This document shows, one piece after another, positions 45,434-59,777 of a stretch of DNA of 64,000 bases. The notes below the pieces were generated by a model, which was not told the DNA's origin, did no database searches, and saw only the letters and a program-made list of their open reading frames with translations. A program made the position numbers and the translations under genes. The first letter of the stretch is position 1. Each line of letters opens with the position of its first letter. The stretch is taken from assembly GCA_023091665.1 (NCBI GenBank), contig JALJCQ010000033.1:1111446-1175445 (forward strand), given 5' to 3'. This DNA comes from Pythium myriotylum. Lineage: Eukaryota; Oomycota; Peronosporomycetes; Pythiales; Pythiaceae.

Positions 45434-46057
45434 CATCTGTGCAACGACAGATGCGACGGGTGCACCCAGCCGATCACGGCGATCAGCGCCAGCGCCAACG
45501 CCAGCGCACTCTGCTCTTGCCATGAGTCGGCCGTGAGAGCCGTGAGAGCCGCGAGAGCCGTGAGAGCCGTGAGAGCCGCGAGAGCCGTGAGGACCCATGG
45601 CGTCTTCTCCCATTCGTTACATGGTACATGGTGCATGGTACCTGGTCACCAGCGTCCGCGCATCCGTCTTCGATGGAGTCGCCATCCAGACAAGAGAGAT
45701 GGTGCCTAGTCCAAAGGTCCAAAGGTCCAACGGCCGTCGTTGGTGTCGTTGGTCTGGATTCGCCATAGTTCCATAGGTGTGCGTGCGAGCGTTCGTGGCG
45801 CGGTGGAGTGTGATGTGGTGGGGTGGGGTAGGAGTTGGAGTGGGGTGGGGTGGGGTGGGGTGGGGTGGGAGTGGAGGGGCGAGTGAGAAGGATGGGAAAA
45901 ACAGTGGAGAGGCAGGGACGATGGCAAAGAGAGGCCAGGGAGGCCAGAGAGGTGGGAGAGGTGGGAGAGGTGGGAGAGGTGGGAGAGGTGGAAGAGAGGT
46001 GAGATGTGAGTGTGGTGCAGGTATGTTGTGTGTTTTGGGGAGGGCTACCTTCGAACT

Positions 46058-46130
46058 TCCCAGATAGTCTAGGTGGTTAGGATAGCTGGCTCTCACCCAG
46101 CAGACCCGGGTTCGAGTCCCGGTTTGGGAA
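46058..46130 (+). tRNA. trnE-CUC: tRNA-Glu (CTC), copy 7
   Basis: Identical by eye to copy 1. Unit 7 is 1122 bp, short type, CT 35, CA 60. Confidence 0.95.
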
Positions 46131-46412
46131 CGTTTTGCATCTTTTACCGCGCCCCGCAATGACAACCATGAACCTACCCTACCAGCTAGCCACCCACACA
46201 ATCACCACCACCATCTCGCTCGGCCCAATGCTCCACACTTCACACCCAGCACCACTGTCCATGCCAACACGATGCCTATGGCTATGCCAACTCCAACTCC
46301 GACCCCAATTGCGGCACAGACGTCAACACGCCAATACCACGCGGCCACCAACACGATGCTAGCGTCGACGTCGACGTCCACGTGACGCTTCATTCTCCTC
46401 TCGGACGTGTTA

Positions 46413-46455
<43 letters not shown>

Positions 46456-46490
46456 CCACCTCTTTCTTTCTGTCTGTCTATCTTTCTTTA

Positions 46491-46555
<65 letters not shown>

Positions 46556-47179
46556 CATCTGTGCAACGACAGATGCGACGGGTGCACCCAGCCGATCACG
46601 GCGATCAGCGCCAGCGCCAACGCCAGCGCACTCTGCTCTTGCCATGAGTCGGCCGTGAGAGCCGTGAGAGCCGCGAGAGCCGTGAGAGCCGTGAGAGCCG
46701 CGAGAGCCGTGAGGACCCATGGCGTCTTCTCCCATTCGTTACATGGTACATGGTGCATGGTACCTGGTCACCAGCGTCCGCGCATCCGTCTTCGATGGAG
46801 TCGCCATCCAGACAAGAGAGATGGTGCCTAGTCCAAAGGTCCAAAGGTCCAACGGCCGTCGTTGGTGTCGTTGGTCTGGATTCGCCATAGTTCCATAGGT
46901 GTGCGTGCGAGCGTTCGTGGCGCGGTGGAGTGTGATGTGGTGGGGTGGGGTAGGAGTTGGAGTGGGGTGGGGTGGGGTGGGGTGGGGTGGGAGTGGAGGG
47001 GCGAGTGAGAAGGATGGGAAAAACAGTGGAGAGGCAGGGACGATGGCAAAGAGAGGCCAGGGAGGCCAGAGAGGTGGGAGAGGTGGGAGAGGTGGGAGAG
47101 GTGGGAGAGGTGGAAGAGAGGTGAGATGTGAGTGTGGTGCAGGTATGTTGTGTGTTTTGGGGAGGGCTACCTTCGAACT

Positions 47180-47252
47180 TCCCAGATAGTCTAGGTGGTT
47201 AGGATAGCTGGCTCTCACCCAGCAGACCCGGGTTCGAGTCCCGGTTTGGGAA
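47180..47252 (+). tRNA. trnE-CUC: tRNA-Glu (CTC), copy 8
   Basis: Identical by eye to copy 1. Unit 8 is 1131 bp, short type, CT 33, CA 66. It opens the first copy of the five-unit higher-order repeat. Confidence 0.95.
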
Positions 47253-47534
47253 CGTTTTGCATCTTTTACCGCGCCCCGCAATGACAACCATGAACCTACC
47301 CTACCAGCTAGCCACCCACACAATCACCACCACCATCTCGCTCGGCCCAATGCTCCACACTTCACACCCAGCACCACTGTCCATGCCAACACGATGCCTA
47401 TGGCTATGCCAACTCCAACTCCGACCCCAATTGCGGCACAGACGTCAACACGCCAATACCACGCGGCCACCAACACGATGCTAGCGTCGACGTCGACGTC
47501 CACGTGACGCTTCATTCTCCTCTCGGACGTGTTA

Positions 47535-47575
<41 letters not shown>

Positions 47576-47610
47576 CCACCTCTTTCTTTCTGTCTGTCTA
47601 TCTTTCTTTA

Positions 47611-47681
<71 letters not shown>

Positions 47682-48310
47682 CATCTGTGCAACGACAGAT
47701 GCGACGGGTGCACCCAGCCGATCACGGCGATCAGCGCCAGCGCCAACGCCAGCGCACTCTGCTCTTGCCATGAGTCGGCCGTGAGAGCCGTGAGAGCCGC
47801 GAGAGCCGTGAGAGCCGTGAGAGCCGCGAGAGCCGTGAGGACCCATGGCGTCTTCTCCCATTCGTTACATGGTACATGGTGCATGGTACCTGGTCACCAG
47901 CGTCCGCGCATCCGTCTTCGATGGAGTCGCCATCCAGACAAGAGAGATGGTGCCTAGTCCAAAGGTCCAAAGGTCCAACGGCCGTCGTTGGTGTCGTTGG
48001 TCTGGATTCGCCATAGTTCCATAGGTGTGCGTGCGAGCGTTCGTGGCGCGGTGGAGTGTGATGTGGTGGGGTGGGGTAGGAGTTGGAGTGGGGTGGGGTG
48101 GGGTGGGGTGGGGTGGGGTGGGAGTGGAGGGGCGAGTGAGAAGGATGGGAAAAACAGTGGAGAGGCAGGGACGATGGCAAAGAGAGGCCAGGGAGGCCAG
48201 AGAGGTGGGAGAGGTGGGAGAGGTGGGAGAGGTGGGAGAGGTGGAAGAGAGGTGAGATGTGAGTGTGGTGCAGGTATGTTGTGTGTTTTGGGGAGGGCTA
48301 CCTTCGAACT

Positions 48311-48383
48311 TCCCAGATAGTCTAGGTGGTTAGGATAGCTGGCTCTCACCCAGCAGACCCGGGTTCGAGTCCCGGTTTGGGAA
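48311..48383 (+). tRNA. trnE-CUC: tRNA-Glu (CTC), copy 9
   Basis: Identical by eye to copy 1. Unit 9 is 1145 bp, short type, CT 69, CA 26. Confidence 0.95.
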
Positions 48384-48665
48384 CGTTTTGCATCTTTTAC
48401 CGCGCCCCGCAATGACAACCATGAACCTACCCTACCAGCTAGCCACCCACACAATCACCACCACCATCTCGCTCGGCCCAATGCTCCACACTTCACACCC
48501 AGCACCACTGTCCATGCCAACACGATGCCTATGGCTATGCCAACTCCAACTCCGACCCCAATTGCGGCACAGACGTCAACACGCCAATACCACGCGGCCA
48601 CCAACACGATGCTAGCGTCGACGTCGACGTCCACGTGACGCTTCATTCTCCTCTCGGACGTGTTA

Positions 48666-48742
<77 letters not shown>

Positions 48743-49455
48743 CCACCTCTTTCTTTCTGTCTGTCTATCTTTCTTTATCGCACACACACACACACACACA
48801 CACACAGTCATCTGTGCAACGACAGATGCGACGGGTGCACCCAGCCGATCACGGCGACCAGCGCCAGCGCCAACGCCAGCGCACTCTGCTCTTGCCATGA
48901 GTCGGCCGTGAGAGCCGTGAGAGCCGCGAGAGCCGTGAGGGCCGCGAGAGCCGTGAGAGCCGCGAGAGCCGTGAGAGCCGTGAGAGCCGCGAGAGCCGTG
49001 AGGACCCATGGCGTCTTCTCCCATTCGTTACATGGTACATGGTGCATGGTACCTGGTCACCAGCGTCCGCGCATCCGTCTTCGATGGAGTCGCCATCCAG
49101 ACAAGAGAGATGGTGCCTAGTCCAAAGGTCCAAAGGTCCAACGGCCGTCGTTGGTGTCGTTGGTCTGGATTCGCCATAGTTCCATAGGTGTGCGTGCGAG
49201 CGTTCGTGGCGCGGTGGAGTGTGATGTGGTGGGGTGGGGTAGGAGTTGGAGTGGGGTGGGGTGGGGTGGGGTGGGGTGGGGTGGGAGTGGAGGGGCGAGT
49301 GAGAAGGATGGGAAAAACAGTGGAGAGGCAGGGACGATGGCAAAGAGAGGCCAGGGAGGCCAGAGAGGTGGGAGAGGTGGGAGAGGTGGAAGAGAGGTGA
49401 GAGGTGAGTGTGGTGCAGGTATGTTGTGTGTTTTGGGGAGGGCTACCTTCGAACT

Positions 49456-49528
49456 TCCCAGATAGTCTAGGTGGTTAGGATAGCTGGCTCTCACCCAGCA
49501 GACCCGGGTTCGAGTCCCGGTTTGGGAA
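49456..49528 (+). tRNA. trnE-CUC: tRNA-Glu (CTC), copy 10
   Basis: Identical by eye to copy 1. Unit 10 is 1110 bp, short type, CT about 37, CA 26. Its spacer has a C-to-T change at 49571 shared only with unit 15. Confidence 0.95.
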
Positions 49529-49810
49529 CGTTTTGCATCTTTTACCGCGCCCCGCAATGACAACCATGAATCTACCCTACCAGCTAGCCACCCACACAAT
49601 CACCACCACCATCTCGCTCGGCCCAATGCTCCACACTTCACACCCAGCACCACTGTCCATGCCAACACGATGCCTATGGCTATGCCAACTCCAACTCCGA
49701 CCCCAATTGCGGCACAGACGTCAACACGCCAATACCACGCGGCCACCAACACGATGCTAGCGTCGACGTCGACGTCCACGTGACGCTTCATTCTCCTCTC
49801 GGACGTGTTA

Positions 49811-49855
<45 letters not shown>

Positions 49856-50565
49856 CCACCTCTTTCTTTCTGTCTGTCTATCTTTCTTTATCGCGCACAC
49901 ACACACACACACACACACACAGTCATCTGTGCAACGACAGATGCGACGGGTGCACCCAGCCGATCACGGCGATCAGCGCCAGCGCCAGCGCCAGCGCACT
50001 CTGCTCTTGCCATGAGTCGGCCGTGAGAGCCGTGAGAGCCGCGAGAGCCGTGAGAGCCGTGAGAGCCGCGAGAGCCGTGAGAGCCGTGAGAGCCGCGAGA
50101 GCCGTGAGGACCCATGGCGTCTTCTCCCATTCGTTACATGGTACATGGTGCATGGTACCTGGTCACCAGCGTCCGCGCATCCGTCTTCGATGGAGTCGCC
50201 ATCCAGACAAGAGAGATGGTGCCTAGTCCAAAGGTCCAAAGGTCCAACGGCCGTCGTTGGTGTCGTTGGTCTGGATTCGCCATAGTTCCATAGGTGTGCG
50301 TGCGAGCGTTCGTGGCGCGGTGGAGTGTGATGTGGTGGGGTGGGGTAGGAGTTGGAGTGGGGTGGGGTGGGGTGGGGTGGGGTGGGAGTGGAGGGGCGAG
50401 TGAGAAGGATGGGAAAAACAGTGGAGAGGCAGGGACGATGGCAAAGAGAGGCCAGGGAGGCCAGAGAGGTGGGAGAGGTGGGAGAGGTGGGAGAGGTGGA
50501 AGAGAGGTGGGAGGTGAGTGTGGTGCAGGTATGTTGTGTGTTTTGGGGAGGGCTACCTTCGAACT

Positions 50566-50638
50566 TCCCAGATAGTCTAGGTGGTTAGGATAGCTGGCTC
50601 TCACCCAGCAGACCCGGGTTCGAGTCCCGGTTTGGGAA
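50566..50638 (+). tRNA. trnE-CUC: tRNA-Glu (CTC), copy 11
   Basis: Identical by eye to copy 1. Unit 11 is 1204 bp, long type, CT 37, and the longest CA tract of the array (98 nt). Confidence 0.95.
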
Positions 50639-50944
50639 CGTTTTGCATCTTTTACCGCGCCCGCAATGACAACCATGAACCTACCCTACCAGCTAGCCAC
50701 CCACACACTCAACCGATCAACGACCCTACACAATCACCACCACCATCTCGCTCGGCCCAATGCTCCACACTTCACACCCAGCACCACTGTCCATGCCAAC
50801 ACGATGCCTATGGCTATGCCAACTCCAACTCCGACCCCAATTGCGGCACAGACGTCAACACGCCAATACCACGCGGCCACCAACACGATGCTAGCGTCGA
50901 CGTCGACGTCCACGTGACGCTTCATTCTCCTCTCGGACGTGTTA

Positions 50945-50989
<45 letters not shown>

Positions 50990-51024
50990 CCACCTCTTTC
51001 TTTCTGTCTGTCTATCTTTCTTTA

Positions 51025-51127
<103 letters not shown>

Positions 51128-51769
51128 CATCTGTGCAACGACAGATGCGACGGGTGCACCCAGCCGATCACGGCGATCAGCGCCAGCGCCAGCGCCAGCG
51201 CACTCTGCTCTTGCCATGAGTCGGCCGTGAGAGCCGTGAGAGCCGCGAGAGCCGTGAGAGCCGTGAGAGCCGCGAGAGCCGTGAGAGCCGTGAGAGCCGC
51301 GAGAGCCGTGAGGACCCATGGCGTCTTCTCCCATTCGTTACATGGTACATGGTGCATGGTACCTGGTCACCAGCGTCCGCGCATCCGTCTTCGATGGAGT
51401 CGCCATCCAGACAAGAGAGATGGTGCCTAGTCCAAAGGTCCAAAGGTCCAACGGCCGTCGTTGGTGTCGTTGGTCTGGATTCGCCATAGTTCCATAGGTG
51501 TGCGTGCGAGCGTTCGTGGCGCGGTGGAGTGTGATGTGGTGGGGTGGGGTAGGAGTTGGAGTGGGGTGGGGTGGGGTGGGGTGGGGTGGGAGTGGAGGGG
51601 CGAGTGAGAAGGATGGGAAAAACAGTGGAGAGGCAGGGACGATGGCAAAGAGAGGCCAGGGAGGCCAGAGAGGTGGGAGAGGTGGGAGAGGTGGGAGAGG
51701 TGGAAGAGAGGTGGGAGGTGAGTGTGGTGCAGGTATGTTGTGTGTTTTGGGGAGGGCTACCTTCGAACT

Positions 51770-51842
51770 TCCCAGATAGTCTAGGTGGTTAGGATAGCTG
51801 GCTCTCACCCAGCAGACCCGGGTTCGAGTCCCGGTTTGGGAA
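51770..51842 (+). tRNA. trnE-CUC: tRNA-Glu (CTC), copy 12
   Basis: Identical by eye to copy 1. Unit 12 is 1123 bp, long type, CT 47, CA 48, with a contracted GTGAGAGCC tract. Confidence 0.95.
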
Positions 51843-52148
51843 CGTTTTGCATCTTTTACCGCGCCCGCAATGACAACCATGAACCTACCCTACCAGCTAG
51901 CCACCCACACACTCAACCGATCAACGACCCTACACAATCACCACCACCATCTCGCTCGGCCCAATGCTCCACACTTCACACCCAGCACCACTGTCCATGC
52001 CAACACGATGCCTATGGCTATGCCAACTCCAACTCCGACCCCAATTGCGGCACAGACGTCAACACGCCAATACCACGCGGCCACCAACACGATGCTAGCG
52101 TCGACGTCGACGTCCACGTGACGCTTCATTCTCCTCTCGGACGTGTTA

Positions 52149-52203
<55 letters not shown>

Positions 52204-52239
52204 CCACCTCTTTCTTTCTGTCTGTCTATCTTTCTTTAT

Positions 52240-52295
<56 letters not shown>

Positions 52296-52892
52296 CATCT
52301 GTGCAACGACAGATGCGACGGGTGCACCCAGCCGATCACGGCGACCAGCGCCAGCGCCAACGCCAGCGCACTCTGCTCTTGCCATGAGTCGGCCGTGAGA
52401 GCCGTGAGAGCCGCGAGAGCCGTGAGGACCCATGGCGTCTTCTCCCATTCGTTACATGGTACATGGTGCATGGTACCTGGTCACCAGCGTCCGCGCATCC
52501 GTCTTCGATGGAGTCGCCATCCAGACAAGAGAGATGGTGCCTAGTCCAAAGGTCCAAAGGTCCAACGGCCGTCGTTGGTGTCGTTGGTCTGGATTCGCCA
52601 TAGTTCCATAGGTGTGCGTGCGAGCGTTCGTGGCGCGGTGGAGTGTGATGTGGTGGGGTGGGGTAGGAGTTGGAGTGGGGTGGGGTGGGGTGGGGTGGGG
52701 TGGGAGTGGAGGGGCGAGTGAGAAGGATGGGAAAAACAGTGGAGAGGCAGGGACGATGGCAAAGAGAGGCCAGGGAGGCCAGAGAGGTGGGAGAGGTGGG
52801 AGAGGTGGGAGAGGTGGGAGAGGTGGAAGAGAGGTGAGATGTGAGTGTGGTGCAGGTATGTTGTGTGTTTTGGGGAGGGCTACCTTCGAACT

Positions 52893-52965
52893 TCCCAGAT
52901 AGTCTAGGTGGTTAGGATAGCTGGCTCTCACCCAGCAGACCCGGGTTCGAGTCCCGGTTTGGGAA
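52893..52965 (+). tRNA. trnE-CUC: tRNA-Glu (CTC), copy 13
   Basis: Identical by eye to copy 1. Unit 13 is 1131 bp and matches unit 8, opening the second copy of the higher-order repeat. Confidence 0.95.
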
Positions 52966-53247
52966 CGTTTTGCATCTTTTACCGCGCCCCGCAATGACAA
53001 CCATGAACCTACCCTACCAGCTAGCCACCCACACAATCACCACCACCATCTCGCTCGGCCCAATGCTCCACACTTCACACCCAGCACCACTGTCCATGCC
53101 AACACGATGCCTATGGCTATGCCAACTCCAACTCCGACCCCAATTGCGGCACAGACGTCAACACGCCAATACCACGCGGCCACCAACACGATGCTAGCGT
53201 CGACGTCGACGTCCACGTGACGCTTCATTCTCCTCTCGGACGTGTTA

Positions 53248-53288
<41 letters not shown>

Positions 53289-53323
53289 CCACCTCTTTCT
53301 TTCTGTCTGTCTATCTTTCTTTA

Positions 53324-53394
<71 letters not shown>

Positions 53395-54023
53395 CATCTG
53401 TGCAACGACAGATGCGACGGGTGCACCCAGCCGATCACGGCGATCAGCGCCAGCGCCAACGCCAGCGCACTCTGCTCTTGCCATGAGTCGGCCGTGAGAG
53501 CCGTGAGAGCCGCGAGAGCCGTGAGAGCCGTGAGAGCCGCGAGAGCCGTGAGGACCCATGGCGTCTTCTCCCATTCGTTACATGGTACATGGTGCATGGT
53601 ACCTGGTCACCAGCGTCCGCGCATCCGTCTTCGATGGAGTCGCCATCCAGACAAGAGAGATGGTGCCTAGTCCAAAGGTCCAAAGGTCCAACGGCCGTCG
53701 TTGGTGTCGTTGGTCTGGATTCGCCATAGTTCCATAGGTGTGCGTGCGAGCGTTCGTGGCGCGGTGGAGTGTGATGTGGTGGGGTGGGGTAGGAGTTGGA
53801 GTGGGGTGGGGTGGGGTGGGGTGGGGTGGGGTGGGAGTGGAGGGGCGAGTGAGAAGGATGGGAAAAACAGTGGAGAGGCAGGGACGATGGCAAAGAGAGG
53901 CCAGGGAGGCCAGAGAGGTGGGAGAGGTGGGAGAGGTGGGAGAGGTGGGAGAGGTGGAAGAGAGGTGAGATGTGAGTGTGGTGCAGGTATGTTGTGTGTT
54001 TTGGGGAGGGCTACCTTCGAACT

Positions 54024-54096
54024 TCCCAGATAGTCTAGGTGGTTAGGATAGCTGGCTCTCACCCAGCAGACCCGGGTTCGAGTCCCGGTTTGGGAA
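54024..54096 (+). tRNA. trnE-CUC: tRNA-Glu (CTC), copy 14
   Basis: Identical by eye to copy 1. Unit 14 is 1145 bp and matches unit 9. Confidence 0.95.
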
Positions 54097-54378
54097 CGTT
54101 TTGCATCTTTTACCGCGCCCCGCAATGACAACCATGAACCTACCCTACCAGCTAGCCACCCACACAATCACCACCACCATCTCGCTCGGCCCAATGCTCC
54201 ACACTTCACACCCAGCACCACTGTCCATGCCAACACGATGCCTATGGCTATGCCAACTCCAACTCCGACCCCAATTGCGGCACAGACGTCAACACGCCAA
54301 TACCACGCGGCCACCAACACGATGCTAGCGTCGACGTCGACGTCCACGTGACGCTTCATTCTCCTCTCGGACGTGTTA

Positions 54379-54455
<77 letters not shown>

Positions 54456-55168
54456 CCACCTCTTTCTTTCTGTCTGTCTATCTTTCTTTATCGCACACAC
54501 ACACACACACACACACACAGTCATCTGTGCAACGACAGATGCGACGGGTGCACCCAGCCGATCACGGCGACCAGCGCCAGCGCCAACGCCAGCGCACTCT
54601 GCTCTTGCCATGAGTCGGCCGTGAGAGCCGTGAGAGCCGCGAGAGCCGTGAGGGCCGCGAGAGCCGTGAGAGCCGCGAGAGCCGTGAGAGCCGTGAGAGC
54701 CGCGAGAGCCGTGAGGACCCATGGCGTCTTCTCCCATTCGTTACATGGTACATGGTGCATGGTACCTGGTCACCAGCGTCCGCGCATCCGTCTTCGATGG
54801 AGTCGCCATCCAGACAAGAGAGATGGTGCCTAGTCCAAAGGTCCAAAGGTCCAACGGCCGTCGTTGGTGTCGTTGGTCTGGATTCGCCATAGTTCCATAG
54901 GTGTGCGTGCGAGCGTTCGTGGCGCGGTGGAGTGTGATGTGGTGGGGTGGGGTAGGAGTTGGAGTGGGGTGGGGTGGGGTGGGGTGGGGTGGGGTGGGAG
55001 TGGAGGGGCGAGTGAGAAGGATGGGAAAAACAGTGGAGAGGCAGGGACGATGGCAAAGAGAGGCCAGGGAGGCCAGAGAGGTGGGAGAGGTGGGAGAGGT
55101 GGAAGAGAGGTGAGAGGTGAGTGTGGTGCAGGTATGTTGTGTGTTTTGGGGAGGGCTACCTTCGAACT

Positions 55169-55241
55169 TCCCAGATAGTCTAGGTGGTTAGGATAGCTGG
55201 CTCTCACCCAGCAGACCCGGGTTCGAGTCCCGGTTTGGGAA
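55169..55241 (+). tRNA. trnE-CUC: tRNA-Glu (CTC), copy 15
   Basis: Identical by eye to copy 1. Unit 15 is 1110 bp and matches unit 10, including its private spacer change. Confidence 0.95.
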
Positions 55242-55523
55242 CGTTTTGCATCTTTTACCGCGCCCCGCAATGACAACCATGAATCTACCCTACCAGCTAG
55301 CCACCCACACAATCACCACCACCATCTCGCTCGGCCCAATGCTCCACACTTCACACCCAGCACCACTGTCCATGCCAACACGATGCCTATGGCTATGCCA
55401 ACTCCAACTCCGACCCCAATTGCGGCACAGACGTCAACACGCCAATACCACGCGGCCACCAACACGATGCTAGCGTCGACGTCGACGTCCACGTGACGCT
55501 TCATTCTCCTCTCGGACGTGTTA

Positions 55524-55568
<45 letters not shown>

Positions 55569-56278
55569 CCACCTCTTTCTTTCTGTCTGTCTATCTTTCT
55601 TTATCGCGCACACACACACACACACACACACACAGTCATCTGTGCAACGACAGATGCGACGGGTGCACCCAGCCGATCACGGCGATCAGCGCCAGCGCCA
55701 GCGCCAGCGCACTCTGCTCTTGCCATGAGTCGGCCGTGAGAGCCGTGAGAGCCGCGAGAGCCGTGAGAGCCGTGAGAGCCGCGAGAGCCGTGAGAGCCGT
55801 GAGAGCCGCGAGAGCCGTGAGGACCCATGGCGTCTTCTCCCATTCGTTACATGGTACATGGTGCATGGTACCTGGTCACCAGCGTCCGCGCATCCGTCTT
55901 CGATGGAGTCGCCATCCAGACAAGAGAGATGGTGCCTAGTCCAAAGGTCCAAAGGTCCAACGGCCGTCGTTGGTGTCGTTGGTCTGGATTCGCCATAGTT
56001 CCATAGGTGTGCGTGCGAGCGTTCGTGGCGCGGTGGAGTGTGATGTGGTGGGGTGGGGTAGGAGTTGGAGTGGGGTGGGGTGGGGTGGGGTGGGGTGGGA
56101 GTGGAGGGGCGAGTGAGAAGGATGGGAAAAACAGTGGAGAGGCAGGGACGATGGCAAAGAGAGGCCAGGGAGGCCAGAGAGGTGGGAGAGGTGGGAGAGG
56201 TGGGAGAGGTGGAAGAGAGGTGGGAGGTGAGTGTGGTGCAGGTATGTTGTGTGTTTTGGGGAGGGCTACCTTCGAACT

Positions 56279-56351
56279 TCCCAGATAGTCTAGGTGGTTA
56301 GGATAGCTGGCTCTCACCCAGCAGACCCGGGTTCGAGTCCCGGTTTGGGAA
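56279..56351 (+). tRNA. trnE-CUC: tRNA-Glu (CTC), copy 16
   Basis: Identical by eye to copy 1. Unit 16 is 1170 bp and matches unit 11 except that its CA tract is 64 nt, not 98. Confidence 0.95.
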
Positions 56352-56657
56352 CGTTTTGCATCTTTTACCGCGCCCGCAATGACAACCATGAACCTACCCT
56401 ACCAGCTAGCCACCCACACACTCAACCGATCAACGACCCTACACAATCACCACCACCATCTCGCTCGGCCCAATGCTCCACACTTCACACCCAGCACCAC
56501 TGTCCATGCCAACACGATGCCTATGGCTATGCCAACTCCAACTCCGACCCCAATTGCGGCACAGACGTCAACACGCCAATACCACGCGGCCACCAACACG
56601 ATGCTAGCGTCGACGTCGACGTCCACGTGACGCTTCATTCTCCTCTCGGACGTGTTA

Positions 56658-56702
<45 letters not shown>

Positions 56703-56737
56703 CCACCTCTTTCTTTCTGTCTGTCTATCTTTCTTTA

Positions 56738-56806
<69 letters not shown>

Positions 56807-57448
56807 CATCTGTGCAACGACAGATGCGACGGGTGCACCCAGCCGATCACGGCGATCAGCGCCAGCGCCAGCGCCAGCGCACTCTGCTCTTGCCATGAGT
56901 CGGCCGTGAGAGCCGTGAGAGCCGCGAGAGCCGTGAGAGCCGTGAGAGCCGCGAGAGCCGTGAGAGCCGTGAGAGCCGCGAGAGCCGTGAGGACCCATGG
57001 CGTCTTCTCCCATTCGTTACATGGTACATGGTGCATGGTACCTGGTCACCAGCGTCCGCGCATCCGTCTTCGATGGAGTCGCCATCCAGACAAGAGAGAT
57101 GGTGCCTAGTCCAAAGGTCCAAAGGTCCAACGGCCGTCGTTGGTGTCGTTGGTCTGGATTCGCCATAGTTCCATAGGTGTGCGTGCGAGCGTTCGTGGCG
57201 CGGTGGAGTGTGATGTGGTGGGGTGGGGTAGGAGTTGGAGTGGGGTGGGGTGGGGTGGGGTGGGGTGGGAGTGGAGGGGCGAGTGAGAAGGATGGGAAAA
57301 ACAGTGGAGAGGCAGGGACGATGGCAAAGAGAGGCCAGGGAGGCCAGAGAGGTGGGAGAGGTGGGAGAGGTGGGAGAGGTGGAAGAGAGGTGGGAGGTGA
57401 GTGTGGTGCAGGTATGTTGTGTGTTTTGGGGAGGGCTACCTTCGAACT

Positions 57449-57521
57449 TCCCAGATAGTCTAGGTGGTTAGGATAGCTGGCTCTCACCCAGCAGACCCGG
57501 GTTCGAGTCCCGGTTTGGGAA
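57449..57521 (+). tRNA. trnE-CUC: tRNA-Glu (CTC), copy 17
   Basis: Identical by eye to copy 1. Unit 17 is 1120 bp and matches unit 12, with small CT-tract changes including a lost C. Confidence 0.95.
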
Positions 57522-57827
57522 CGTTTTGCATCTTTTACCGCGCCCGCAATGACAACCATGAACCTACCCTACCAGCTAGCCACCCACACACTCAACCGAT
57601 CAACGACCCTACACAATCACCACCACCATCTCGCTCGGCCCAATGCTCCACACTTCACACCCAGCACCACTGTCCATGCCAACACGATGCCTATGGCTAT
57701 GCCAACTCCAACTCCGACCCCAATTGCGGCACAGACGTCAACACGCCAATACCACGCGGCCACCAACACGATGCTAGCGTCGACGTCGACGTCCACGTGA
57801 CGCTTCATTCTCCTCTCGGACGTGTTA

Positions 57828-57883
<56 letters not shown>

Positions 57884-57919
57884 CCACCTCTTTCTTTCTG
57901 TCTGTCTATCTTTCTTTAT

Positions 57920-57975
<56 letters not shown>

Positions 57976-58568
57976 CATCTGTGCAACGACAGATGCGACG
58001 GGTGCACCCAGCCGATCACGGCGACCAGCGCCAGCGCCAACGCCAGCGCACTCTGCTCTTGCCATGAGTCGGCCGTGAGAGCCGTGAGAGCCGCGAGAGC
58101 CGTGAGGACCCATGGCGTCTTCTCCCATTCGTTACATGGTACATGGTGCATGGTACCTGGTCACCAGCGTCCGCGCATCCGTCTTCGATGGAGTCGCCAT
58201 CCAGACAAGAGAGATGGTGCCTAGTCCAAAGGTCCAAAGGTCCAACGGCCGTCGTTGGTGTCGTTGGTCTGGATTCGCCATAGTTCCATAGGTGTGCGTG
58301 CGAGCGTTCGTGGCGCGGTGGAGTGTGATGTGGTGGGGTGGGGTAGGAGTTGGAGTGGGGTGGGGTGGGGTGGGGTGGGGTGGGGTGGGAGTGGAGGGGC
58401 GAGTGAGAAGGATGGGAAAAACAGTGGAGAGGCAGGGACGATGGCAAAGAGAGGCCAGGGAGGCCAGAGAGGTGGGAGAGGTGGGAGAGGTGGGAGAGGT
58501 GGAAGAGAGGTGAGAGGTGAGTGTGGTGCAGGTATGTTGTGTGTTTTGGGGAGGGCTACCTTCGAACT

Positions 58569-58641
58569 TCCCAGATAGTCTAGGTGGTTAGGATAGCTGG
58601 CTCTCACCCAGCAGACCCGGGTTCGAGTCCCGGTTTGGGAA
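58569..58641 (+). tRNA. trnE-CUC: tRNA-Glu (CTC), copy 18
   Basis: Identical by eye to copy 1. Unit 18 is 1136 bp, long type, CT 39, and the shortest CA tract (24 nt). Confidence 0.95.
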
Positions 58642-58947
58642 CGTTTTGCATCTTTTACCGCGCCCGCAATGACAACCATGAACCTACCCTACCAGCTAGC
58701 CACCCACACACTCAACCGATCAACGACCCTACACAATCACCACCACCATCTCGCTCGGCCCAATGCTCCACACTTCACACCCAGCACCACTGTCCATGCC
58801 AACACGATGCCTATGGCTATGCCAACTCCAACTCCGACCCCAATTGCGGCACAGACGTCAACACGCCAATACCACGCGGCCACCAACACGATGCTAGCGT
58901 CGACGTCGACGTCCACGTGACGCTTCATTCTCCTCTCGGACGTGTTA

Positions 58948-58994
<47 letters not shown>

Positions 58995-59704
58995 CCACCT
59001 CTTTCTTTCTGTCTGTCTATCTTTCTTTATCGCGCGCACACACACACACACACACACACAGTCATCTGTGCAACGACAGATGCGACGGGTGCACCCAGCC
59101 GATCACGGCGATCAGCGCCAGCGCCAGCGCCAGCGCACTCTGCTCTTGCCATGAGTCGGCCGTGAGAGCCGTGAGAGCCGCGAGAGCCGTGAGAGCCGTG
59201 AGAGCCGCGAGAGCCGTGAGAGCCGTGAGAGCCGCGAGAGCCGTGAGGACCCATGGCGTCTTCTCCCATTCGTTACATGGTACATGGTGCATGGTACCTG
59301 GTCACCAGCGTCCGCGCATCCGTCTTCGATGGAGTCGCCATCCAGACAAGAGAGATGGTGCCTAGTCCAAAGGTCCAAAGGTCCAACGGCCGTCGTTGGT
59401 GTCGTTGGTCTGGATTCGCCATAGTTCCATAGGTGTGCGTGCGAGCGTTCGTGGCGCGGTGGAGTGTGATGTGGTGGGGTGGGGTAGGAGTTGGAGTGGG
59501 GTGGGGTGGGGTGGGGTGGGGTGGGAGTGGAGGGGCGAGTGAGAAGGATGGGAAAAACAGTGGAGAGGCAGGGACGATGGCAAAGAGAGGCCAGGGAGGC
59601 CAGAGAGGTGGGAGAGGTGGGAGAGGTGGGAGAGGTGGAAGAGAGGTGGGAGGTGAGTGTGGTGCAGGTATGTTGTGTGTTTTGGGGAGGGCTACCTTCG
59701 AACT

Positions 59705-59777
59705 TCCCAGATAGTCTAGGTGGTTAGGATAGCTGGCTCTCACCCAGCAGACCCGGGTTCGAGTCCCGGTTTGGGAA
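59705..59777 (+). tRNA. trnE-CUC: tRNA-Glu (CTC), copy 19
   Basis: Identical by eye to copy 1. Unit 19 is 1186 bp, long type, CT 43, CA 52. A 4-bp CGGT-type insertion in CTGTCTGTCGGTC is shared with unit 20 only. Confidence 0.95.
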